A stretch of DNA of 64,000 bases from Antedon mediterranea (taxonomy: Eukaryota; Echinodermata; Crinoidea; Comatulida; Antedonidae): the NCBI RefSeq assembly GCF_964355755.1, contig NC_092677.1, positions 28,056,101-28,120,100 on the forward strand, read 5' to 3'. Below are positions 13,692 to 25,400 of the stretch, one piece after another. A model generated the notes under the pieces. That model saw only the letters and a program-made list of their open reading frames with translations, ran no database searches and had not been told where the DNA came from. Both the position numbers and the translations under genes were made by a program. Positions within the stretch are counted from its first letter, which is position 1, and every line of letters starts with the position of its first letter.

Positions 13692-14147
13692 TATATGAAC
13701 TTTGTCAAGATTCTTTCCCCTAGAGTGCTTAGCATTACTGTGTTTTTATATAAGAACTTTGTCAAGATTCTTTCCCCTAGAGTGCTTAGCATTACTGTGT
13801 TTTTATATATGAACTTTGTCAAGATTCTTTCCCCTAGAGTGCTTAGCATTACTGTGTTTTTATATACGAACTTTGTCAAGATTCTTTCCCCTAGAGTGCT
13901 TAGCATTACTGTGTTTTTATATAAGAACTTTGTCAAGATTCTTTCCCCTAGAGTGCTTAGCATTACTGTGTTTTTATATATGAACTTTGTCAAGATTCTT
14001 TCCCCTAGAGTGCTTAGCATTACTGTGTTTTTATATATGAACTTTGTCAAGATTCTTTCCCCTAGAGTGCTTAGCATTACTGTGTTTTTATATATGAACT
14101 TTGTCAAGATTCTTTCCCCTAGAGTGCTTAGCATTACTGTGTTTTTC
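13692..14147 (-). repeat. 57-bp minisatellite made from the VAC14 C-terminal codons
   Basis: Eight copies of a 57-bp unit. Read on the minus strand, the copy at 14091-14147 (with stop 14088-14090) is the real end of the VAC14 coding sequence, giving [17 protein letters not shown] and TAA. The seven further copies lie directly downstream, in what should be the VAC14 3' UTR. Since 57 is 19 codons, every copy keeps the same frame and its own TAA. Copies differ only at a few bases next to the stop (CAT, CTT or CGT as penultimate sense codons). Confidence 0.93.
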
Positions 14148-17100
14148 ACGAAGGTTTTTGAAATGTTGAAATAGTTCAACAAAATCAATTGATTTTCTGG
14201 AGTCCTCTTCTTTCTTCCCAATTCCTTGTTTAAGATTTCTAGAAAAAAGAGAAAAAACAGGAATCTTTAATAAATATTGCTTGTTGAGGTCCTCTAACAC
14301 AATCCTTCTTAACATGTAATTATTCATGCATTTAAAAGCAAGAGAAAAATAATGTTAAAAACAATGTTAGAGTGCTATAGCAATGTCTGTTTTATGAAAC
14401 TTTGAATTAACAGAGAGGCAGTTCCAGGATTTTAAACGATACAAACATTTAATTTGATTAGTCAAATGTAGTTCAGAATTTCATTTTACTCTTAAAAAGG
14501 ATGGTGGTTGAGGGGTTGTCCCATGTCCTAACCTCCTGGATCCACTCCTGATTAGAAAATATCGTAAAACAAACTAACTTAGTTTTAGGTAAAGACTCCC
14601 TGCTTGGTATACAATCTAGACGATGCCTTAGCACACTGAATGCTGTGCTCTGTGGAAGCAGCATCAACAAAGCATACAAACTCTTCACCAAATACTGGTT
14701 ATTTTCACCATCTAATAGCTGTAGTCGAAGATCTGCAATTAAAAGTAAAAATAGGATTTTATAACCTAAACCAGATTACAGGAATTCCACAAATATCAGC
14801 CCAATCAAATCTGTGGATTTTTTTTGTGGTTGGGTTTTGTTTGGGGGCTGGTTCAAAATTAGTTATTTTACTCAAGTTATAGCAAAGTATTTACCAAAGC
14901 CTTGTCTAAGTTATATCAAAGGATTTACCAAAGCCTTGTCTAAGTTATATCAAAGGATTTACCAAAGCCTTGTCTAAGTTATATCAAAGGATTTACCAAA
15001 GCCTTGTCTAAGTTATATCAAAGGATTTACCAAAGCCTTGTCTAAGTTATATCAAAGGATTTACCAAAGCCTTGTCTAAGTTATATCAAAGGATTTACCA
15101 AAGCCTTGTCTAAGTTATATCAAAGGATTTACCAAAGCCTTGTCTAAGTTATATCAAAGGATTTACCAAAGCCTTGTCTAAGTTATATCAAAGGATTTAC
15201 CAAAGCCTTGTCTAAGTTATATCAAAGGATTTACCAAAGCCTTGTCTAAGTTATATCAAAGGATTTACCAAAGCCTTGTCTAAGTTATATCAAAGGATTT
15301 ACCAAAGCCTTGTCTAAGTTATATCAAAGGATTTACCAAAGCCTTGTCTAAGTTATATCAAAGGATTTACCAAAGCCTTGTCTAAGTTATATCAAAGGAT
15401 TTACCAAAGCCTTGTCTAAGTTATATCAAAGGATTTACCAAAGCCTTGTCTAAGTTATATCAAAGGATTTACCAAAGCCTTGTCTAAGTTATATCAAAGG
15501 ATTTACCAAAGCCTTGTCTAAGTTATATCAAAGGATTTACCAAAGCCTTGTCTAAGTTATATCAAAGGATTTACCAAAGCCTTGTCTAGATTTATTCAAA
15601 GTTGGAGATGAGATTATACTTAAGCATGGGATTATACTTAAGCATGGGATTATACTTGGTTATATAGTTTTTTTAAACTCATGGTTTTCTATACATTGTT
15701 CCTTTGGTCATATAACTCTAAAGCTCTGTCTACACTATCAAACTAGTTTGATGTGCCCAAATATGGTAGTGATATGACATCATCATTTCTATATATGGGC
15801 ACATCACATTTTTGTGTCACATAAAGTTTGATAGTGTAGACAGAGCTTTATTCTTTTCAGTTTGTTTCCACTTACATGTAAATATAGGAGACTCTAACAA
15901 TTGAATCAGCTTATCAATTTCAGTTAAGAAGTCTACGGTCACTTCAAGTTCACCACTGTTGACATGGTTAAGTAAACAGTACATAGAAATGTAAATTAAT
16001 GATTAACCTGAAGTCTTTGAAAGTTTAGATAAAAGATAGAGAGTAACTGATTGATGATAGTAAAAGGGTTGAACATCAGGATAACTATGAATCACTAGGC
16101 TGAGTATAAGTATGGAAATTACATCTCCTGTTCCTATGGTTTTAAGAGAAGCGAATCATTTTCTTCAAACTCGATTGGAGAGGATTCTCCATTAATATAA
16201 TTGCCTTTTTCGCATATAAAAAGAGAACTAATTATTTTGCTGTTACTACCACTTAAATTTAATTATAGGTATTATTTTCTATTATTGTACTTGGGCCAGT
16301 GGTCTACATACTATTGAATAAATGGATGAATGAATGAATGAATGAATGAAGACATGAATTTCGTGTGTTAAAGGATACAAGTAAAAGATGATATCAGAAG
16401 CGTGTTTATAGTTCTGAGTCAGGAAACATAGAGACACTGTAGCCACCGGATTATGACACCAGGTTTTGTACAAACAGCTGAACAGTGAACAGATTTCCTT
16501 AAATGAAAACAAAATACATACATAGATGTAGATAGATATATTATTAATAATACTGTCAATTTATTGAAACAGTGCTCATACAGTATTCATGGAGCTGGCC
16601 TATGTTTTGTTAAATACAACGCAAAAGATAGAACACTAAGTTAAGTTTAATGAATTTTAGGCCCTGGACCTTTCTGTTTCCTAATACAGTATTAGAACAC
16701 AAGATTCTAAAGCTCTGTCTACACATCAAACTTTATGTGACAAAACAATGTGATGTGCTCATATATAGACATGATGATGTCATATATGGACATGATGATG
16801 TCATATCACAACCATTATTAGGCATATCACCACCATACTTGGCTATAATATCACACTTTTTTGTCAAACTAGTTTGATAGTGTAGACAAAGATTTAAATA
16901 CTGTATATCAAACAAAACAATCAAAACCATTCATGTGTTGTTTTGGTCATATAAACTTAAGTAACATACAAACCTTTGTCTTAAGTTCTTTCAACTGGTT
17001 TCTGAGTCCAAATAACTCAGTTGATGTCAGCAATATTGTGTTCAATGTTTGCACCATTTTCGTAGCAAATTTTAAATCTTCTTTCTCCAACAAAATTTCA

Positions 17101-20100
17101 GACAATGATCTAAAAACATCTTCCAATTTCAATAATAAACATAATTGCCTGAAAAAAAAAAATGTGATTTACAGTTTATTTTATTAATTGAAATCATTAT
17201 AATGATGGTGCATAATGGCATGTCAAAATACAGTATCTACATAATACACAATGAGTTGGGTGTGGTGGGGGCGGGGGCACGCTCTACACTGCATTTCTAC
17301 CAGGGGCATTTCAAACTTTGTTATGAGCTGTTTTATAGCGGTAAGCAACAGTTAAGTCCATATGTTAAGTTTCTCTTACCTTATTATAAAAAAACCTCTA
17401 TCCTCCAACAGTTGTGAATCTTTACAGAAGAGATCTAGCAGGCTGATCATAAACTTAGTGAAGTAGATGTTAGTACCTGGTATAGGCTTTGGTTGGAACC
17501 CTACCTCAGATTGAGGACCATTAGATGATGATACTACCTCAGACAACACTTCTAAGTCAAGCAGTACTACCTATATGATAAATAAACAATAAGCTTTCTG
17601 TTTATTTTATTTGTATCTCCATTGAGATAAAGCCACCCACACCCACAGCATTGTCATTTTTTCAGTGCTTTGTTTACACTATCAAACTTTTTGTGACAAA
17701 AAAATGACATTATCATGTCCATATATGGACATGATGATGTCATATCACAACCATATTTGAGTATATCACTACCATATCTGGTATAAAACTAGTTTGATAG
17801 TGTAGACAGAGCTTAATATGTCCACTAACCTCATCTGATACATCTGACAATGTTTCTAACAAAACAGGGAATATTTGCTCTACATGCTGAAATATCTATC
17901 AAAGAAATAAAAAAAAAACAGTTTGACAAATTCATTGTTAACATAAAAATGCTTATAAAAGGAAAACCCCATTTTAAATTACATTAAATAAACGAAAATC
18001 AGTTTTATAACTACAAATTCTCAGGTTTGATTTTACCTTTCTTGGAGTTTTCAAATGAAGATGATAGATCCATCTAAGTACAGCAATCTTAGTCTGCATG
18101 AGTGACTGTTGGTGTAAGTGTTTTAGTAATACCTCTACAACTGGTGCAATTTCAAGCTTTATTTTCGGTGGTAGCGAACTGTACAAGAGAAAACAGGACT
18201 GCTATCAATAAAGTTTTCTAAAATCGTATAGAAATATTTAATTTGCATGAGAGAGAAATTAAAATAAGCGATAATTTAACATTTGCTGCAGGTACCGGTA
18301 GGAAATGTACTCGTTAATCAGTTTCTATAAAATGGTAAGCTAACTACAAGTATAGTAAGTGGAAGAAACCAACAAAATAAAAACATTTTTTCGAAAATTA
18401 AGAACAGAATGGGAAATATCTATGGCCACTCCTCTACAATACAATACCTATATGTTGACATTTTAATCCCATGATATAGCATAGTCTTTGGTGAAGACAG
18501 CCTCACATTGCCATACAGTAGTACAGAACAACCAATACTGTACCTTGAAACTTTAATGGAATTTGTATGAAGTGAGCCCTCTACTTGCTTTTCTTCTTTC
18601 TTACTTTCATCATCATCCTTATCATCTTCAGTTGTCACTAACCGCATCAGGTTCTGGTTCACTGCCTTTGCTACTTCTTTGACATGTGCAATCATAGAAG
18701 TTAAGGATATTCAAGTCTCAAATAGTCAATAGTGTATACTTAAGTTTTACTTTCTAGAAATCAAAACGGTACTGGGTATGATCAACTAGCGTTCTTATCC
18801 TCAACTAGAAGTACTGAGATGTAGTAGTCTATTTGTATGGCGACTATAGAATGTTAGATTATGAGTGCCATGAGGAAAGTCATGAATAAAAAGTTAAAAG
18901 TACTACTGTTATCAGTTTATCCAGAATAGAAAAACAGCATGTACAGTATGTAACGTGGGTGGTTAGCACCTTAGTAGAGTTTCCAACAATACATTATATA
19001 ATGTGTTGAAAAACATGTATTGTATTGTACATGTAATGTATTTATCCAATGAAATAAATTTGATTGATTGAGTTCGCTGTTAGAGTTCCGGTCTAGCATG
19101 TGTGATGTGTTTGTATTGTAAAATGATTTGAATTGAATTGAATTGATTGACATAGTAGCAAAGGATATTATCACGTCCATATATTGCAAGACAGGGTAGG
19201 ACAGCCGTAAGCAAACTTGAAGCAAAAAACAACATTGACCGTCCAGCTAAATTGACAAACTCTCGAAGCCAGGTTATGGCGGTCAATTGAATTAACTCAA
19301 CTGTAAAAGAAATGTGTTTCTGTGATAACAAAAAGTAGTAGTATTAGCGGCTAAGGGAACACCAATACAAAGTACTGTATTAACAATAATAATAATATTG
19401 CACTTAAATATGGATTTCCCATTAATTGGTATTTACTAAGATAGGAGAAATTTTTCTCAGCCTGTGTGATTAGTGAATACACAGAATTGTTTTTTATTAT
19501 AAGGCATGACAATATCACTAACCATTGATTCTTCAGGTCACAGGTAACATGGCAATAATATGAATATTCATGATTTGTGACCTGACCTAACAACTGACCT
19601 GTTGATTGGCTGTGGAATGTGAGTATGTTGACCATGGAAGGGAAATCAACATCACTTGGAGATGCTTTGATTTCTTGAAGGAAAATATCAAGTTGAGATT
19701 CACACCTGAAATGCAGATAAAAACAATTAGGGTAACGGAATATACCATTCTTCGACGGGGATGTGATATAGGCTAATGTTGGTTTATCCAGGTAAGCTAG
19801 GAATGACTAATTCTTTTCATTCTTTTCTTGTACAAAAATAAATGTTACTGTATATACTGTAATTACATCTTTCTAATTTCTTTATTTTCGTCTCCAAGCA
19901 TCAGCAACATTCCGTCAAGTATTTCTTGTAGAAACTGTAGCATATTAATGTCTGGTACAGAGTCTAATGTAGTAACCTAGGAAACAAACACAATGATGTT
20001 AAAAAAACAATTTTTGATGCTAAGCAGCTATAGAATATACTTTAAAAAAGTAACTTACCCAAGATATCAAGAACTGTCTGGTATAAGAGTTAGTAGCGTG

Positions 20101-21680
20101 GATTCTGTCTCTCAAATTTGGAATAAAGTTAACGACGTCAAATGAATTACTTTCCGTGACTATGTCCTAAAAATGTAGCAAACAAATATGGATAATTATG
20201 GATTTTATAAATAATTTTTAATTCTATTTGAGAACAAAAATTTTGAAAAAAAACTTAAATAATACCTTCATTAGTCTATCCAACAATTCTGAGCCATTTT
20301 TTACATCTAAATCTGGATCTGAGGCCAACTGAAAATACACATAAATGTATGGTTAAGAATAACCATTAACACTTAAATATTAGCCAGTGATTTCAACAGT
20401 TAAGACATAATTGCTCTATTTTTCAAAAGTAAAAGTACATTCATTCATTCATCTTTTTATTTAGGAATAATACCACAATCACATAATATATCCATAGCAA
20501 AAAAAAACAAACAAACTTTAATCCGTAAGAAATCATTGTACAGATGACAAACAAAAGAGTTGAGGTTGTACAGAATAACAGAATAATTGAATTGAATATA
20601 TATAATGAAAGAAGGTATTCTAATATGCATTCTTGAAACATTAAGAAAATATGAAAATAAACTTTGAAAACAACTTACATTAACCAACTCACAAAATACA
20701 CTGTTAAAATGTTGCAAGACACAGCCTCTAGCGACCTTTACTATGTTGTACAATGCTTCGCATGCATAGTATCTATTCTTCTTGTCTTGATCAGACAGAC
20801 AAGATAACGCTGGTTTGATCAACTGAGGTAAAAACAACGCAATATCCTGTAAAATAAAAATACTCAAATTTAACAACTGGAATCAATTCTCTTATATGTT
20901 TTGTATATAGTTAGTTAACTTCAATATATTATGCAAAAATATCCCAGGAAATATATGGTATATGACATACATATTAAGAACAAATGAAGATAAAAAACAT
21001 ACCTTTCCAAGACCAATAGCTGTAGCAGCCAGTCCTATTAGCCCTCCCTTTCTGGAATTAGGGTTTGAAGAGAGGGCAAAATCTCTACTCAAAACATTTA
21101 CTAATTTCATTATTTGTTCCGTTTCTCCGGTTTGTGCTAATTCTTTAACAAGTCTTTAAAATAAATGAAATGAAATATGTCAATTCTTGTATGTCTGCGG
21201 ATGACACCATGTCCCTCCTTATTATTAAGGATTATTATTATATCCATATACAGTATATAACATTAACGAAAATAGGAGGCCTAGGCCTAACTAAAAATAT
21301 AAAATAATGTGGATTAACTTGACTTTTTAACTTGCATTCAACGATTATTTACATTAACAGAACAAGATTCAGTGAAGTCAGTGAAATAATTATTAGTTAT
21401 CAATTGTATATGTTCATAATCAAAAAAATCCAAATTCTTGAACATGATTGGCTCTAGGCTAGCTATACTGCACCAAACACCAGTTTCCTGCATGCGCCGG
21501 CCGGTCACAGGTGCCACTCCTCCCTCTGTTTACAATAATTTTCTAATTTTGAAATTCGTTAGGCCTAGCTTACCTTTCTATTTCAAGTGCAGCCGCTTTC
21601 CTTTTTTCGTAAATTTTGTCATTTAATGCTCGAGCACATGATGGAGTTAAAGGTGTTTGATCCCATGTCTTCTCTGCCAT
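14088..21680 (-). CDS. VAC14: VAC14, PIKfyve complex scaffold (17 exons, complete)
   Basis: Exons: 21574-21680, 21003-21153, 20679-20846, 20266-20328, 20059-20166, 19867-19976, 19599-19705, 19175-19300, 18544-18676, 18037-18178, 17830-17895, 17380-17570, 16974-17148, 16379-16497, 15876-15955, 14579-14732, 14088-14238. They sum to 2151 nt, a 716-residue protein, slightly shorter than human VAC14 (782). Diagnostic stretches are [79 protein letters not shown] and [14 protein letters not shown]14 is a HEAT-repeat scaffold that holds PIKfyve and FIG4 on endolysosomal membranes to make PI(3,5)P2. The start MAEKTWDQ is in frame with no competing upstream ATG nearby. The exon 8/9 junction is the weakest: it reads in frame but is a few residues shorter than the family. 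The C-terminus has been amplified as a minisatellite; introns hold MITEs and a 34-bp array. Confidence 0.95.
14872..15592. repeat. 34-bp tandem array (about 21 near-identical copies)
   Basis: The unit ttatatcaaaggatttacc plus aaagccttgtctaag is repeated with essentially no variation between about 14905 and 15590; only the edge copies differ (ttatagcaaagtattt at the left, tctagatttattcaaag at the right). It fills much of the VAC14 intron between exons 16 and 15. The uniformity indicates recent expansion or strong homogenisation. Confidence 0.95.
15719..15850. mobile_element. MITE, CTCTGTCTACAC family, full copy
   Basis: Bounded by taaagctctgtctacac and its reverse complement, with subterminal atcaaactagtttga and an internal catatatgggcacatcac block. 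About 130 bp, non-coding, in a VAC14 intron. Confidence 0.85.
16318..16352. repeat. (GAAT)n microsatellite
   Basis: A short run of gaatgaatgaatgaatgaa, of the type found at LINE or SINE 3' tails, about 27 bp downstream (minus strand) of VAC14 exon 14. Confidence 0.7.
16708..16897. mobile_element. MITE, CTCTGTCTACAC family
   Basis: Starts taaagctctgtctaca, ends tgtagacaaagattta, with a partly duplicated centre (gacatgatgatgtcata twice). In a VAC14 intron next to exon 13. Confidence 0.8.
17663..17816. mobile_element. MITE, CTCTGTCTACAC family
   Basis: The left end has diverged (agtgctttgtttacactatc); the right end is canonical (tagtgtagacagagcttaa). It sits in the short VAC14 intron between exons 12 and 11, only about 14 bp from exon 11. 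Confidence 0.8.
18990..19160 (+). repeat. Two short LINE-like 3' tails
   Basis: Two adjacent pieces end in tail-like repeats: aaataaatttgattgattgag near 19045-19065 and ttgaattgaattgaattgat near 19130-19146. They resemble the 3' termini of non-LTR elements but carry no coding sequence. They lie in VAC14 intron 8. Confidence 0.4.
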
Positions 21681-22497
21681 TTTACTGAATTGGTTTATTA
21701 GTAAAGTAATGGCTAAAATAATGAGCAATATTTTCCATCACTCACATGATTGTATTTTGATTACGGGAGCCCACCGCCCGGAACCAAAAAGTATGGTGGC
21801 CGTAAAGAAACATGCGTGGTCGTACTTAACGAGGCGTTAGCCAATCGCGTAACATTAGATAATTATATACAAATTCATTTTGTAGTAAATCTAGTTTCGT
21901 ATGTTTAAAATGTTGTTGATTGATTTTTGTTATTTCCTATCAATTATTGATGGGCTTTGTCTAATTTTTCATTTTTTTGGGATACCCTTTTTTATGTCTA
22001 TAAGTTTTGAAAAACAGCGGAATGTGTCCTAACCATAGGTACTAAACATCAACTTATTAGGCATAAATGAATATAAAATAACAACTACAATATTGACTAC
22101 ATTTGTCAAGGTAGACAGAAGACATTATATTCCATATACATTTATTTGAAACAAACAATTGCATACCTCGCTGGATCGCACTTGTTGCATACCTCGCTGG
22201 CTCGCACTTTTAACACTCATACATGTAATATGATTAATATTATTAATGTTTAATTATCAATGCAGAATTTATCTAGGCCTAAATGTGATTAATGTGGTGG
22301 TTTAAAAGTGGTTTAGTATATTTCTATTAAGGAGTCTTCAGTACGTGCTTATGTTACAGCTTAGTTGAATATTGGCAAGTACGGTTTAGTTCGACCAATT
22401 GTCATGAGTCAACTCGCTTGCGTTGCACGTATGTCGTCCTTGCGCCATGCGCGATGGGCCGGAGTAAAGCTTTAAGATAACATATTTTGGATCAGAA
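21681..22497. other. Intergenic, VAC14 5' end to dipeptidase 1 3' end
   Basis: Contains the probable VAC14 promoter just right of 21680. A stretch at about 21750-22180 matches 27270-27510 (shared words: attttgattacggg, atggtggccgtaaa, gcggaatgtgtcctaacc, catttgtcaaggtaga). These are equivalent 3'-flanking sequences of two dipeptidase paralogs, so the old duplication included downstream flank. No gene seen. Confidence 0.5.
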
Positions 22498-25400
22498 TTA
22501 CTGTTCCCGGCCGGGCGGATTGTGAACATAAGTTCGGCATGTGTTGTTGGCCTCTCCTCCACTATCTCTGGGCATTGATGACTCATCTGGAAGTCTTTGT
22601 GAAAGTTTATCACGAATCTGAAATAAATACAAAAAAATGTTACGAGATGGATACAGTCTCATTTGAGGCATTGGGAGTGAATTTGGAAGAGTCGTGAATT
22701 ACGAATTGACAGGTCAGGATTGAACCCTGAACGCTTCACTAAGTAGGCCTAGAGCTGGCAATCATTTCATAGACAAACGATGCATTTTCAAGATTTTGAA
22801 TATAAATGAGTATCAGTGGAGTAAATAATGTTCATGTTACGCAAACTCCAATTAGATTGTCTTAATTTACCACATATGGGTACTTACATCTTCCACTCCT
22901 TTAAATACTCTTAAAATGTTTTCACCAAGTAACTTTTTGATTTGACCATCAGTCCAACCTCTGCTAAGGAGTTCGACAATTAAATTAGGAAATTTGGACA
23001 CATCCTCTAGTCCTTCAGGCACTCTGCAAGTCAAACAACCATATTAATTGACAAGGAAAAAACAATATGATAGTACACGGACTTATGGCAAAATTCTTAT
23101 GTACGACTTACGTATCCGCGCCATCAAAATCTGACCCCAGGCCTACGCAATCTTCACCACATACATTTTTTATATGGTCTAAGTTATCTACAAATCAATA
23201 ACCAAAATGTTATTCAGATATACCATCAGTTAATACTTTATACTATGATGATGTGTTAAGCTCTGTCTACAATATTATCTAAACCTTTGTCTACACGTAC
23301 TATCAAACTTAGTTTGACAACAAAAGTTTGATGTGCCCAAATATAGTAGTGATATGCCCAAATATGGTAGAGACATCATCATGTCCACCACATGTGTTTG
23401 TCACATAAAGTTTGATAGTGTAGAGAGCTGAGCTTAAGAGTAGGGCTACAGCCTCGAAGTTCTTAACAGGAAACACAAACGTACCAGCAATTTGAGTCAG
23501 ATTTGCATACGAGTCGTTCGTACCGGCAATCAAACTTGGAGGACAGTTTATATATTTTGTGTAAAAACCCACCATAACAACACCTTTCTTATCTTTCTGT
23601 AAAGTGGGAGAATCTTAGTTAATTTAATAATAGTAGGCTCTTGGTAATAAGATTTATTACGGAGCTTTTGATGCGATGCGATGCCATGATGGAAGCTTGT
23701 TTTTTTTCAGATTTCATTCCACCTATATTCAAAAACGTATGCCTGGATCAGCACTTGACGAAATGTCAAACGTTTAGGCGTTTTGTTGACACAACGTGCA
23801 AATCTAAACTGATTGTGTGTGTCTATTCTAACAATATTACCCATTATTCTTACCACAATTGCAAGGACTTCGTCGTTCACGTTACGATAGTGATTACACA
23901 AACTAAAAGCCGATGTATGGCTAAACATTACAGGTGCCTCACTCAGTTCTAGAACTTGTTTCATGACGTCGACAGACACGTGACTAAGATCGATTATCAT
24001 ACCCAGACGATTCATTTCTTTAATAATGTCCTGTCCAAAAAAAAATACAAATATGAATCAAATTCTCTCAAATAATCGTCGTGCTTTGCCATGCAAATTA
24101 TTTTTCTTTTTGTTTAAAAATCGAACTCTCAACTACTGTGACGTACCAGTAACGCAAGCACGAAAAGCCGCAACGCAAGCAAGTTGATGACAGTACAGAT
24201 AATAATTGCTTGTGATTTGTGATAGTGATAGTAATCACTATCACAAATCACCTGTAATGTTTAGCCATACATCGGCTTTTAGTTTGTGTAATCACTATCA
24301 CAAATCACAATTGCGTTGCGCATGCGTCCTTGAGTTGCGTTCTAGTGAGAATCAAGTTAAACAACTTAAAGACATACTCTTCCAAAATTTGTGAGACCAT
24401 TGAATTCTCTCTCACTTTTTGGTAATTTGTCCATCAACCAGTTATCTGACCTGTATATGATAAAAGATAACCATTACTATATGCTTTATACATACCTAAT
24501 ATATATATTATAATTAATAATTATATTTCAAAGAAATAATCAGGTGACGTCAGTGCCACTAAAACTCCTCCAACATTTAAATCTTTCTCTCCTATCATTT
24601 CATGATAGAGTTTCGTTTGGGGGAGGGTGTCTAAAGGGCCTTAAATCTATTTTTTTTTCTCTATCTAAAAAACAATTCCTTAAAAACTATTTTATAAGAA
24701 AATATTTTCACTGTTTATTTGTTACCTACCACGGTGTGTTACAGTTATGTGTTAACGTGATGTATCTTGTTCCTAGGGCGTAAAGCGCCCTCAATACTGC
24801 CATATGACTGTCCATACTGTGACCACCTTCTATCCCAATCAGACCTCCAATTTTTCCACGTTTAAACGCATCCCTGATGCCTAAAACAAACGTGTATTTG
24901 TTTTTTTGATCTACATATTTTAAACTTTATATTTAGAAATAAGAATAAGATTGTTGTTGAACAGTATAGGCTCCTGATACAAAGTGATAGCTAAGTATGT
25001 GGCTATTATACCCATAAGTAAGCACATTATTGATATAAAATCATCTGCAATGTGTTTTTATTGTTTTCTTGTTTTTCAATATTGTGTGAATAACTTATCT
25101 GAACTTTGCCGAATTGTATCGTCGCCAAGAAACAGTGGATTTTAGTAATCATTGTTACTATCTTATCGATCATAATTACTACTACTGTAAATGATTAGGA
25201 TGTTTTTCTAATACACTTGTACAAACAAATACCGACATGCATTGCAAAAACAACACAAAGTTTCTAAAAGTATAAACCTTGCAATGTTTTTTGCCTACCT
25301 TCAGAAGAGTCGACGAACTCAAATGCGTCATATTTGTCACACATTCGTTTAATCACGTCAATTTGGTCAATGGTGTGACGCAACGTGTCCTTATACTGTG

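Larger units (their letters stand above)
11779..14087. other. Intergenic region between VAC14 (3') and MTSS-like (5')
   Basis: Immediately upstream of the MTSS-like ATG is a relatively GC-rich patch (about 11830-11900), a plausible promoter, but no TATA box or other decisive element was recognised. It is followed by a LINE fragment (about 12440-12870), a half MITE (13513-13605) and the VAC14-derived minisatellite (13692-14147). The rest shows nothing I can name. Confidence 0.4.

Noticed and set aside
13580-14221. Open frames over the 57-bp array on both strands
   Set aside because: They are in different frames from the true VAC14 coding frame, which ends at 14088; repeat artefact.
24206-24394. 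Small plus-strand frame containing [16 protein letters not shown]
   Set aside because: It is the inverted 50-bp copy of dipeptidase exon 6 inside an intronic MITE, not a separate dipeptidase gene.
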